A stretch of DNA of 64,000 nt, from positions 1,096,001-1,160,000 of the forward strand of contig NZ_CP080590.1 in assembly GCF_019504385.1 (NCBI RefSeq). The letters are read 5' to 3'. The notes beneath the pieces are model-generated. The model did not search any database, had not been told where the DNA came from, and saw only the letters and a program-made list of their open reading frames with translations. Positions 50,059-58,071 of the stretch are shown in pieces. This stretch comes from Devosia salina. GTDB taxonomy: Bacteria; Pseudomonadota; Alphaproteobacteria; Rhizobiales; Devosiaceae. How positions within the stretch are numbered: the stretch's first letter is position 1; the number at the start of each line of letters is the position of its first letter. Made by a program: the position numbers and the translations under genes.

Positions 50059-53000
50059 TTACTCCGCTGCATCCCTCCGGCTCACCACCGTGACGCCATT
50101 GGCTTCCTTTTCCTTCAGCCCGGCATCCTTGGAGACGATGTAGCGCTTGGCGCTGTCGGCATCGTCCGGCACCTCCACCGCCATGCCATCGAAACCGGCG
50201 GGGGCGGCGACGGCCTGGCGGCGGCGGAGGGGGCTTGCCACCCACGCGCCGAAGGCTGCCAAGACCGAGCCGAGCCAGCGGATCTGGCTCCACATCACCG
50301 TCGGTGCCGTGATCATCACCGGCACCATGATCAGGGTCAGGGCGGTGGAGAAGAACAGGCCCGAAACCAGCGCTGCCGACAGGTGAATGAACCAGGAGCC
50401 GGCGATGCCACCCACCACGATTTCGCGGCGGATGAAGTCGAACTCGATATTGGCCCACATCGGGATCACGCCCAGCGCGGTGAGGAACGCGGTCAGCAGC
50501 ACCGGCCGCACGCGCTGGCTGACGGTCAGCAGCATCGCCTTGACCGCTTCGACGTTCTGGTGCCGGTGGTAGTCGTTATAGGTGTCGATCAGCACGATGC
50601 CGTTCTTCACCACGATACCGGCCAGCGCCACGATGCCCAGCCCCGTCATGATCGCCGAGAATGTCATCCCGGTCAGCAGCATGCCGAGCAGCACGCCGGC
50701 CACCGACATGGCGACGGTCATCAATGTCACCAGCACCTGGTAGAAGCTGTTGTATTCCAGCAGCAGGACGAACGAGATGAGCACCAGGGCCATGATCATG
50801 GCCTGACCGATAAAGGCATTGGCGTCACCCATCTGCTCTTCGGCGCCACCGAACACCACCTTCACCCGGTCGGGGAAGTCCTGCTGGGCGATCCAGGTCT
50901 GCAGCTCTTCCACCTTGTCGGCGGCATAGACGCCGTCTGGAAGATTGGTCAGCCCGGCAGCCACGTTCATCGTATAGACCTGGTCGCGGCGCTGGATGCT
51001 GGCCACCTTGGGCACGGCGGTGCGCTCGATGAAGTTGCTGACCGGGATCAGGCCCTGGGCAGTGGCAATGCGCATCGAATCGAGCGCGTCGAAGGTCCGC
51101 TCATCTTCCGGCAGGCGCACGCGAATATCCAGCTCGTCGCCGGTTTCGGCATCCCGATAGGTCCCGAGCTTCACGCCCGAGGTCACCAGCTGGACATAGG
51201 GTGCCAGTTCGCGCACGCCGATGCCATACTTGCCCGCTTCCGCACGGTCGACAGTGATCTCCCAGTCGATGCCGGGCGACGGGCGACCGTCTTCGGCGTC
51301 AACGATCTCCGGCCATGTGGCGAGGTGATCGCGGATTGCGGTCACGACTGGAACAAGGTCGTCGTAGTTCGAGCTCTCCACTCGCATATTGATGTCCTTG
51401 CCGGCCGGCGGACCGCTTTCGGCCGCCAGCAGCTGGATATCGAGACCGGCAAAGTCCTTCACGCGTTCGCGGATATTGGCGAAGATCTGTTCGGCCGGAA
51501 CACGCTCGCTCCACTTGGTCAGCTGCAGCTGGAAATTGCCGATCGTGTCAGGCGGCATGGTGCCGAAGGCGCCGGTCGTGCCGAACTGCATGATCACGTC
51601 CTGGATACCCTGGACCTGCATCAGCTCGTCTTCGACTTCCACAAGCATGTCCCGGATTTCTTCGGGCGAGTAATTGCCGCGTCCGACGACCGCCACCGTG
51701 GCGAATTCGGGTTCGGATGCCGGGAAGGCCTCCGAGCCTGTGGGGTTCATCGCATAAGTGACGAAGATCGTGGCGATGATGCCAATGCCCACGGCCAGGG
51801 TAGGAAGCGGCCAGTGCAGCAGCTTCTCCATGATCCGCACGTAGAACCCGGTCAAACCGCCCACCTTCTTGGTGTCGAACTTGTCCGGATACATGACGAT
51901 GTCGGCCTTGGCCTTTTCTTTCTGGTCAACATGGGTCGAGGCGATGATCGAGCCGATGACCGGCATGAAGATCAGCGCCGAGATGAAGGAGGCGATCATG
52001 ACGATGATCACGATCGTCGGCAGGTAGCTCATGAACTTGCCGATGATGCCCGGCCAGAACAGCAGCGGAACGAAGGCGCCCAGCGTGGTCGCCGTTGCAC
52101 CCACCACGGGCACGAACATCTTGCGCATGGCCATGATGAAGGCTTCCTTCTTGGGAACGCCTTCCTGCAGCTTTCGCTCGGCATATTCGACCACCACCAC
52201 GGGGTCATCGACCAGCACGCCCACCGCGATCACCAGACCGAACATCACCATCATGTTGATGGTCATGCCCAGGCCCTGGGCCACCAGGAATGCCATCATG
52301 AACGACAGGGGGATGGACAGGCCGATCATGATCGCCGGGCGAACACCCAGCGTCGCCACGCAGGTGATCAGCACCAGCGCCACGGCGGTCAGAACCGCCG
52401 CCTCGAGGGAACGGAACAGCGACGTGGTCGTTTCCGCCTGGTCGAGGAAGAACGAATAGCTGACGCCCGTCGGCCAGTCCTTGGCGACCTCGGCAGTCAC
52501 CGCGCGGACCTTGTCGGACACGTCGATGATATTGGTGCCGGGCTTCTTGGAAACGCCCATGATCAGGGCAGGGGAGCCGTTCACATGAGTGAATTCGGTC
52601 GCATCGGCGAGAGTTCGGGTGATCGTGGCCACGTCGCCAAAGGTCACGATGGTGTTGCCATCGGTCTTGAGCGGCAGGTTGAACACGTCTTCCGCCGTGG
52701 TGATGAGCCCGGGCACTTCGACGTTGAACGAGCCCTGCCCGGTATTGAGCGTGCCACCGGCCACCACCATGTTGTTGCGCGACAGCGCGTCAAACAGCTG
52801 GTTGGCCGTCAGGCCGTAGGTTTCGAGGCGCAGCAGGTCGACGCGGACTTCGAGCTGTTCCTTGCGGGCGCCGGAAAGCACGGCTTCCCGAATTTCGGGA
52901 ATGGCTTCGATGGCATCCTGCAACTGCTCGGCGCGACGGACCAGTTCCTTTTCCGGAGCGGAGCCATAGACAGCCACCGACATGACCGGCCCGATAAAGT

Positions 53001-53397
53001 CGATCTCGGAAACAGTCGGGTCGTTGGCGTCGGCCGGCAGCTTGGCTTTTACCGCGTCCATCTTGGCGCGCGTATCCTGCAGCGCCTGGTCCTTGTCCGT
53101 GTTGATGTCGAATTCGAGGAGCACCGAGGCGTGACCGGTGGTCGACGTGGTCGTGATGGTCTTGAGCCCAGGCAGGCTGGACAACTCATCCTCCGCCGGC
53201 TTGGCGAGGAGGTTTTCCGCATCACTGGGCGAAACGCCCGATTGGCTGATCGAGACATAGAGGTAGGGAATGTCGATGGCCGGGAAGCTCTCCTTGGGCA
53301 AGGAGAGATAGGCAAGCGTACCGCCACCCAGGACGACGACCATGATCGTCAGGACAACCCGCGGCATCCTGAGGACTTTTTCGATGAAATCGAGCAT
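50059..53397 (-). CDS. RND-family multidrug efflux pump (inner membrane)
   Basis: 1112 residues. Twelve membrane helices with two large periplasmic loops, the plan of HAE-1/AcrB relatives. The start FIEKVLRMPRVVLTIMVVVLGG, the phrase FPAIDIPYLYVSI, and the proton-relay acids in VGVLVDDPVVVVEYAERKL (helix 4) are visible. The mid-protein repeat GIVALAGIVVKNGIVLIDTYND is in helix 10-11. The C-terminus carries an extra soluble tail of about 70 residues. It pumps drugs, detergents or lipids in exchange for protons with the adjacent fusion protein; an outer-membrane channel must come from elsewhere. Confidence 0.94.
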   Translation of the reverse strand: MLDFIEKVLRMPRVVLTIMVVVLGGGTLAYLSLPKESFPAIDIPYLYVSISQSGVSPSDAENLLAKPAEDELSSLPGLKTITTTSTTGHASVLLEFDINTDKDQALQDTRAKMDAVKAKLPADANDPTVSEIDFIGPVMSVAVYGSAPEKELVRRAEQLQDAIEAIPEIREAVLSGARKEQLEVRVDLLRLETYGLTANQLFDALSRNNMVVAGGTLNTGQGSFNVEVPGLITTAEDVFNLPLKTDGNTIVTFGDVATITRTLADATEFTHVNGSPALIMGVSKKPGTNIIDVSDKVRAVTAEVAKDWPTGVSYSFFLDQAETTTSLFRSLEAAVLTAVALVLITCVATLGVRPAIMIGLSIPLSFMMAFLVAQGLGMTINMMVMFGLVIAVGVLVDDPVVVVEYAERKLQEGVPKKEAFIMAMRKMFVPVVGATATTLGAFVPLLFWPGIIGKFMSYLPTIVIIVMIASFISALIFMPVIGSIIASTHVDQKEKAKADIVMYPDKFDTKKVGGLTGFYVRIMEKLLHWPLPTLAVGIGIIATIFVTYAMNPTGSEAFPASEPEFATVAVVGRGNYSPEEIRDMLVEVEDELMQVQGIQDVIMQFGTTGAFGTMPPDTIGNFQLQLTKWSERVPAEQIFANIRERVKDFAGLDIQLLAAESGPPAGKDINMRVESSNYDDLVPVVTAIRDHLATWPEIVDAEDGRPSPGIDWEITVDRAEAGKYGIGVRELAPYVQLVTSGVKLGTYRDAETGDELDIRVRLPEDERTFDALDSMRIATAQGLIPVSNFIERTAVPKVASIQRRDQVYTMNVAAGLTNLPDGVYAADKVEELQTWIAQQDFPDRVKVVFGGAEEQMGDANAFIGQAMIMALVLISFVLLLEYNSFYQVLVTLMTVAMSVAGVLLGMLLTGMTFSAIMTGLGIVALAGIVVKNGIVLIDTYNDYHRHQNVEAVKAMLLTVSQRVRPVLLTAFLTALGVIPMWANIEFDFIRREIVVGGIAGSWFIHLSAALVSGLFFSTALTLIMVPVMITAPTVMWSQIRWLGSVLAAFGAWVASPLRRRQAVAAPAGFDGMAVEVPDDADSAKRYIVSKDAGLKEKEANGVTVVSRRDAAE

Positions 53398-53408
53398 AGC
53401 TTGGGTCC

Positions 53409-54674
53409 TTAGCTGGCGGTGGCTTCGGTGGCTTCATCTACCGGACTGGCCTTGACGGTCTGACCGGCGCTCACATTCTCTTGGCCGACAGTGATCACAT
53501 CGGCGATCACGGGCAGTCCGGTGACCCACACGCCTTCGCGCGTGTCGCTCACAATGGTAATCGGGTAGAAGGCGACCACGTCGTCTTCCACGGTCCGGAC
53601 GCCCAGCACGCCATCATCGTCCAGCGTCAGGACAGATTGTGGCAGCAGATGCCCCGGGGCGGTGCCGATGTTGACGATGGCTTCAGCCGTCACGCCGTCG
53701 CGGATGGCGAAATCCTCATTGGGGATCTCGATCTCGGCGGGGAAGGCGCGTGTGGCGCTGTCCGCAACCGCAGAAATATAGGTCACCTTGCCGTCGACCG
53801 TCTGGCCGGTCACGGTCTTGATGGTGGCATCGAGCCCGGTCTTGGCCAGTCCGATATGGGCTTCGGGCACCATGCCCTTGAACACCATGGGATTGAGCTG
53901 CACGATCGTGGCACAGGGCGAGCCGGCATTGAGCATGGCGCCTTCGACAGCGACCGGGTCCTGCACGAGGCCGGCAACCTTGGCGACGATTTCCGTCCGG
54001 TCCAGTTCGGCCTTGGCATTGTCGAGACCGGCCTTGGCCTGGCTGACGCCGGCCTTGGCCTGGGCAAGCGCGACATCAACCGCATTGGCGGTATTGGCCG
54101 CGGCCACCCCGCGCTCGCGCAAATCGGCATTGGTGTCGTAGTTGAGCTGGGCCTGGGCCAGGGCCGCTTCGGCTTGGGCCAGCCCGGCCTCGGCCTGGGC
54201 GACGGCGGCAGCACGGGTACCCTGGTCGAGCGTGCAGAGCTTGTCGCCAACTTCCACGCGCTCGCCCTTGGTCACGTGAACAGTGTCCACGGCGCCGCTC
54301 GTCTCGGCCACGGCAGTCACCGTTGCCTTGGCCTGGGTCCGGCCACGCAGCGGCACTTCGATCGGCATCGGCTGGGCCACGAACCGCTCGGTCCTGACAG
54401 CTTGCAGCGGGGCGCTGGCGCCCGTGGTGGTTTCGTTGCGCTGGGCGATCGTCAGCGCCGGATCAACTTCCGGTTCGGGATGCTCGGCCAGGACGCCGGC
54501 ATCTGCCAGCGCTGTCGCGATCGGCCCATGCTCTTCGCCCTCGATAGCCGAAATGATCGGCTTTTCGCCTTTGCCGGGGCCCTGACCGCCCTGCACCAGA
54601 GTACCGGTTGCCAGCCAGCCGCCCGCCAGAAGCAGGATGCCAAACGCCAGCCCATAGGAAAGCATTGCACGCAT
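53409..54674 (-). CDS. RND periplasmic adaptor (HlyD/membrane fusion protein)
   Basis: 421 residues. A membrane anchor (LSYGLAFGILLLAGGWLATG) precedes an unusual acidic/Gly-rich stretch to about residue 95. The usual adaptor follows: a lipoyl half-motif (AETSGAVDTVHVTKGERVEVGD), an Ala/Gln-rich coiled-coil hairpin (about 155-230, AEAGLAQAEAALAQAQLNYD), the second lipoyl half and beta-barrel. It joins the inner pump to an outer-membrane channel. It is 11 bases upstream of the pump gene in the same operon. Confidence 0.92.
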   Translation of the reverse strand: MRAMLSYGLAFGILLLAGGWLATGTLVQGGQGPGKGEKPIISAIEGEEHGPIATALADAGVLAEHPEPEVDPALTIAQRNETTTGASAPLQAVRTERFVAQPMPIEVPLRGRTQAKATVTAVAETSGAVDTVHVTKGERVEVGDKLCTLDQGTRAAAVAQAEAGLAQAEAALAQAQLNYDTNADLRERGVAAANTANAVDVALAQAKAGVSQAKAGLDNAKAELDRTEIVAKVAGLVQDPVAVEGAMLNAGSPCATIVQLNPMVFKGMVPEAHIGLAKTGLDATIKTVTGQTVDGKVTYISAVADSATRAFPAEIEIPNEDFAIRDGVTAEAIVNIGTAPGHLLPQSVLTLDDDGVLGVRTVEDDVVAFYPITIVSDTREGVWVTGLPVIADVITVGQENVSAGQTVKASPVDEATEATAS

Positions 54675-54689
54675 AGTTGAATTCGCCCC

Positions 54690-55238
54690 TTATTCAGCCG
54701 CGTCTTTTCGTGGCTCGGCTCGCGCCATTGTGATCAGTTCGTGCATATGGGTGCGCAGATGCTGCTCCGCAACCTCCAATACTGCACGTCCGTAATTGAT
54801 GACCCAGTGATCGGCCGGCGAGCAGTCGTGCTCGGCCGGCGCCTGGTAGATTTGCTTGAGCTCTTCCAGCGTCCGCTGGAGCTGTTCATGGCACCGCTCT
54901 TCCACCAGTTCCTGCGGCAGAATATGTGCAAAGCGCGCGAACAGCAGGAACGGGCTGCGGAACACGTCCTCGCCCAACGGTTCGCTCAGTTCCTCGGCAA
55001 ACGCCGTGCGGCCCGCTTCGGTAATGGTGTAGACTTTTCGGGCCGGTTTGCCGTCCTGCTGCTCGGTGCGGCTGCTGACCAGCCCCTCGTCCTCGAGCCG
55101 GGCCAGCGCGGGATAGATCGAGCCATAGCTGGCTTCCACGAAATAGGCGAAATTGCCTTCCGTGCACATCCGGCGAATGTCATAGCCGCTCGCATCCCCC
55201 TCGTAGAGAATGGATAGGCACAATGTCCTGACGTTCAT
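54690..55238 (-). CDS. PadR-family transcriptional regulator
   Basis: 182 residues from the ATG at 55238 (MNVRTLCLSILYEGDASGYD). The winged HTH is complete: GYDIRRMCTEG, then FVEASYGSIYPALARLEDEGLV and the wing KVYTITEAGRTAFAEEL. The C-terminal coiled helix mediates dimerisation. It is the first gene of the efflux operon (15-base gap to the adaptor gene), so it most likely represses its own pump until a drug or lipid binds. Confidence 0.93.
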   Translation of the reverse strand: MNVRTLCLSILYEGDASGYDIRRMCTEGNFAYFVEASYGSIYPALARLEDEGLVSSRTEQQDGKPARKVYTITEAGRTAFAEELSEPLGEDVFRSPFLLFARFAHILPQELVEERCHEQLQRTLEELKQIYQAPAEHDCSPADHWVINYGRAVLEVAEQHLRTHMHELITMARAEPRKDAAE

Positions 55239-55269
55239 GCGCGTGGATCCCTGACCATATTTCGGTCCG

Positions 55270-55290
55270 ATATATGCTCGGCCTATATAT
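55270..55290. promoter_or_regulatory. Possible PadR operator
   Basis: ATATAT-N9-ATATAT, 32 bases upstream of the PadR start. Each half is followed by GC, giving a direct repeat ATATATGC 15 bases apart as well as dyad symmetry. AT-rich dyads of this sort are typical PadR targets. It overlaps the likely promoter. Confidence 0.45.
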
Positions 55291-55423
55291 GCCTGGCTTG
55301 ACTGCTGCAAGCCTTACGAGGGCTGGAACCACGCAGATCAGTTAATCGCTGATTGCATATCGGCGCCCGAACGGCGCATCAGGGCACTCGATATGGGACC
55401 GCGCTTCAGCGCAATCCGCGCCG

Positions 55424-56251
55424 CTAGCCGAGCAGGCGCCGCATTTCGGCCGCGCCCGCCTCGGCCAGTTCTGCACTGGCCGCGGCCACGAAATAGGGAT
55501 TGAGAAACTTCAGATCCCCCTTGCCATACCGCAGCGGCGCTCCGTCGAGCGTGACGACAGCTCCGCCCGCTGCTTCAAGCACAGCCTGACCGGCGGCGGT
55601 ATCCCATTCACAGGTCGGGGTAAAGCGAGGGTAAAGCTGCGCCTCGCCGCGCGCCAGCAAACAGAACTTCAGCGATGATCCGACCGAGACATCGCTCTCC
55701 ACGTCCAGGGTCTCGCACAATTGCTTGAGCGCGACGTGGCCGTGGCTCCGGCTGGCCACGATGCGGGGACGGGCCTGCGTCGTAACACGAATGTCGCGCC
55801 GCCCGGTGACCTCGCCATCGACGACCCTGCCTGTCCAGGCCCCATCGGCGTCTCCGGCAAAGATGTCGCCGGTTGCCGGCGCCAGCACCACGCCCATCAC
55901 GGCCCTGCCGCCATCCACCAGCGCGATATTGACGGTGAACTCGCCATTGCGCTTGATGAATTCCTTGGTGCCGTCCAGCGGATCGACGACGAAATAGCGC
56001 TCGCCCAGTACCGGCACGATGCCGGCGGCAACGCTTTCCTCGCCGAGGACCGGCAACCCCGTGGGCCGTAAATGCTCGATGATGACCGCCTCCGCCGCGG
56101 CGTCGGCCTCGGTGACCGGCGAGCCATCGTCCTTGGTCACGACCTGGATCGGCCGTTCATAGACGGCGCAAATCACCTTGGCCGCGGCAATGGCCGCCTC
56201 GACGGCCACTTCGGTGAGCGTCAGGGGAGGCGCCTCGGTCACCACGCTCAT
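55424..56251 (-). CDS. cysQ: 3'(2'),5'-bisphosphate nucleotidase (inositol monophosphatase superfamily)
   Basis: 275 residues. The enzyme converts 3'-phosphoadenosine 5'-phosphate, the by-product of sulfate assimilation, to AMP. Metal-binding motifs: LGEESVAAG (Glu-Glu), VDPLDGTKEFIKRNGEFTVNIAL (D-P-L-D-G-T) and CEWDTAAGQAVLEAAGG. The KEFIK-NGEFTVNIAL form is specific to CysQ rather than inositol monophosphatase. It overlaps nadC by 4 bases and is probably translated with it. No sulfate genes are nearby. Confidence 0.92.
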   Translation of the reverse strand: MSVVTEAPPLTLTEVAVEAAIAAAKVICAVYERPIQVVTKDDGSPVTEADAAAEAVIIEHLRPTGLPVLGEESVAAGIVPVLGERYFVVDPLDGTKEFIKRNGEFTVNIALVDGGRAVMGVVLAPATGDIFAGDADGAWTGRVVDGEVTGRRDIRVTTQARPRIVASRSHGHVALKQLCETLDVESDVSVGSSLKFCLLARGEAQLYPRFTPTCEWDTAAGQAVLEAAGGAVVTLDGAPLRYGKGDLKFLNPYFVAAASAELAEAGAAEMRRLLG

Positions 56252-57117
56252 GCCGCGCCCTCGATAATCACGTCCAGGCCCAGGTCGAGCGGCCTGGCGC
56301 CCATGGTGATCTGGCTGGTGGAGATGTAGTTCACCCCGGTTTCGGCGATCGAGCGCACCCGATCCAGCTTCACCCCGCCCGATGCTTCGAGCCGCGCCCG
56401 CCCGGCATTGATGGCCACGGCCTGCCGCAGCATGTCATTGTCCATGTTGTCGAGCATGATGATCCGGGCGCCCGCCGCCAGGGCCTCTTCCAGCTCGGCC
56501 AGCGTGGTCACCTCGATTTCGATGGCCACCAGATGTCCGGCAAAGGCCTCCGCGGCCTTGTAGGCGGCCGTCACGCCGCCGGCCACGGCGATATGGTTGT
56601 CCTTGATCAGGATGGCGTCGTCCAGCGCATAGCGGTGATTGGCGCCACCCCCGCACCGGACTGCGTATTTCTCGAAGGCCCTCAGCCCCGGGGTCGTCTT
56701 GCGCGTGTCGCAGATATGCGCCCCGGTTCCGGCTATGGCATCGGCATAGATGCGCGTCAGCGATGCAATGCCGCTCAGGTGATTGAGAAAATTGAGCGCC
56801 ACGCGCTCGGCCGACATCACCGCGCGCGCCGGCCCCGAGACCTCGGCCACCAGGCCGCCCTCGGCCACCCGGTCCCCGTCGCGCAGGCGCGGCACGAACT
56901 GAACGCCCTCGCCGGACAGCCGGAATGCCGCCGCCGCCAGGTCCAGCCCGGCAATCACGCCGGCCTCGCGGGCCGATAGCGTAGCCCTTGCCCAGGCGTC
57001 CACCGCCAGTGTCGCCTGGCTGGTGAGGTCCCCGGCCAGGCCCAGATCCTCCTCCAGCGCGGCGGCAACGGCGCGCTCGACCACGAGGCGCGGCAATTGG
57101 GCGGGCAGGGCGGTCAT
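56248..57117 (-). CDS. nadC: Nicotinate-nucleotide pyrophosphorylase (carboxylating)
   Basis: 289 residues. It converts quinolinate and PRPP to nicotinate mononucleotide in de novo NAD synthesis. Motifs: SAERVALNFLNHLSGIASLT, CDTRKTTPGLRAFEKYAVRC with the quinolinate-binding Arg and Lys, GGGANHRYALDDAILIKDNH, and the C-terminal ISTSQITMGARPLDLGLD. Length is normal. With nadE at 33 kb the window holds two NAD genes far apart. It overlaps cysQ by 4 bases. Confidence 0.95.
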   Translation of the reverse strand: MTALPAQLPRLVVERAVAAALEEDLGLAGDLTSQATLAVDAWARATLSAREAGVIAGLDLAAAAFRLSGEGVQFVPRLRDGDRVAEGGLVAEVSGPARAVMSAERVALNFLNHLSGIASLTRIYADAIAGTGAHICDTRKTTPGLRAFEKYAVRCGGGANHRYALDDAILIKDNHIAVAGGVTAAYKAAEAFAGHLVAIEIEVTTLAELEEALAAGARIIMLDNMDNDMLRQAVAINAGRARLEASGGVKLDRVRSIAETGVNYISTSQITMGARPLDLGLDVIIEGAA

Positions 57118-57211
57118 CTTGGTTCACCGAAACGATTGATCGGCCGTGCTTTACGCCGCGCGCGCCACGCTGACAACCGCGACCGGGAGCATGGATTTGT
57201 CTCCGGCCGGC

Positions 57212-57997
57212 CTAGCGCAGCAAACTCTGCCCCCCGTCGATCCATACCGGGCTGCCCGTCACATGCCGGGCCGCGTCCGACACCAGGAAGGCAATGACAT
57301 CGGCCACGTCGGCCGCCTTGCCGCTTCTGCCGCCGGTCAGGGGAATGTCGCCCTCCGGAAATTCGACCGGTATGCCGGCCTTCCCGGCGTTTCGGTGCTC
57401 CGTATTGTCCTCGATGTCGCTCTCGATCGCCCCAGGACAGACCGCGTTGATGCGGATTTTTCGCCGGCCCAGTTCCAGCGCCAATTGCTTCACCATGGCC
57501 AATTGCCCTGCCTTGGTGGCCGAGTAGGCGCTGGCGCCGGGCGAGGTGAAGGTGCGCGTGCCATTGATGGAAGAGACCACGACAATCGCGCCCCCGCCCG
57601 CCGCTTCGAGCGCGGGCACGGTGTGGTGGATGGTGAGATAGGTGCCGCGCAGGTTGACCGAAATGGTCGTGTCCCATTCCTCCGGCGCCAGCTCCTCGAT
57701 CGGGGCCCACACGCCATTGATCCCGGCATTGGCCACCACGATGTCGAGCCGCCCGAAATGCCCCAGCGTCTCGGCCACCAGCGCGCGCATTGCGCCGTCA
57801 TCGGTGACATCGGCCACGCTGGCCTTGGCCTTGCCGCCGGCCTTTTCGATCTCGGCCGCTGTCGCGTCCACCTCTTCGCGGGTGCGGCTCATCACCACCA
57901 CCGCCGCGCCGTCCCGCGCCAGCTTCAAGGCCGTCGCCTTGCCGATCCCCGATCCTGCGCCGGTGACCAGCGCGACCTTGCCGTCCAGAAATGTCAT
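57212..57997 (-). CDS. Short-chain dehydrogenase/reductase
   Basis: 261 residues from the ATG at 57997 (MTFLDGKVALVTGAGSGIG). Classical SDR: the cofactor motif TGAGSGIG, NAGINGVW, catalytic Ser in VSSINGTRTF and Tyr-Lys in YSATKAG. The C-terminus has the usual FLVSDAARHVTGSPVWIDGG. A basic residue pattern after the second strand (MSRTREEVD) suggests NADP(H). The substrate is unknown. Ribosome binding site and start codon lie in the 3' arm of a long perfect hairpin, so expression may be controlled at translation. Confidence 0.9.
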   Translation of the reverse strand: MTFLDGKVALVTGAGSGIGKATALKLARDGAAVVVMSRTREEVDATAAEIEKAGGKAKASVADVTDDGAMRALVAETLGHFGRLDIVVANAGINGVWAPIEELAPEEWDTTISVNLRGTYLTIHHTVPALEAAGGGAIVVVSSINGTRTFTSPGASAYSATKAGQLAMVKQLALELGRRKIRINAVCPGAIESDIEDNTEHRNAGKAGIPVEFPEGDIPLTGGRSGKAADVADVIAFLVSDAARHVTGSPVWIDGGQSLLR

Positions 57998-58044
57998 TGC
58001 CCGTTCTCCGCGTTGAGCAGGGCAAACGCAGAGAACGGGCAATG
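57995..58044. promoter_or_regulatory. Perfect 14-bp inverted repeat over the SDR start codon
   Basis: The arms GAGAACGGGCAATG (58031-58044) and CATTGCCCGTTCTC (57995-58008) are perfect reverse complements. Inside them a second stem, GCGTT with AACGC, continues after one mismatch, leaving a 10-base loop: 19 of 20 positions pair. In the SDR mRNA the 3' arm contains both the GGAG Shine-Dalgarno and the AUG. Such a structure would hide the start site unless opened by a ribosome, protein, temperature or ligand. The gap upstream leads to the AGE-family gene, 74 bases away. Confidence 0.75.
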
Positions 58045-58071
58045 GTTGTGGTCAACGCGCTCGGTGTGCGG

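Noticed and set aside
50383..53412. A 1009-codon open frame on the plus strand opposite the RND pump gene
   Set aside because: It is rich in His, Asp, Gly and Arg, has no recognisable domain, and mirrors the codons of the well-supported pump gene. Long antisense frames are expected in high-GC genes.
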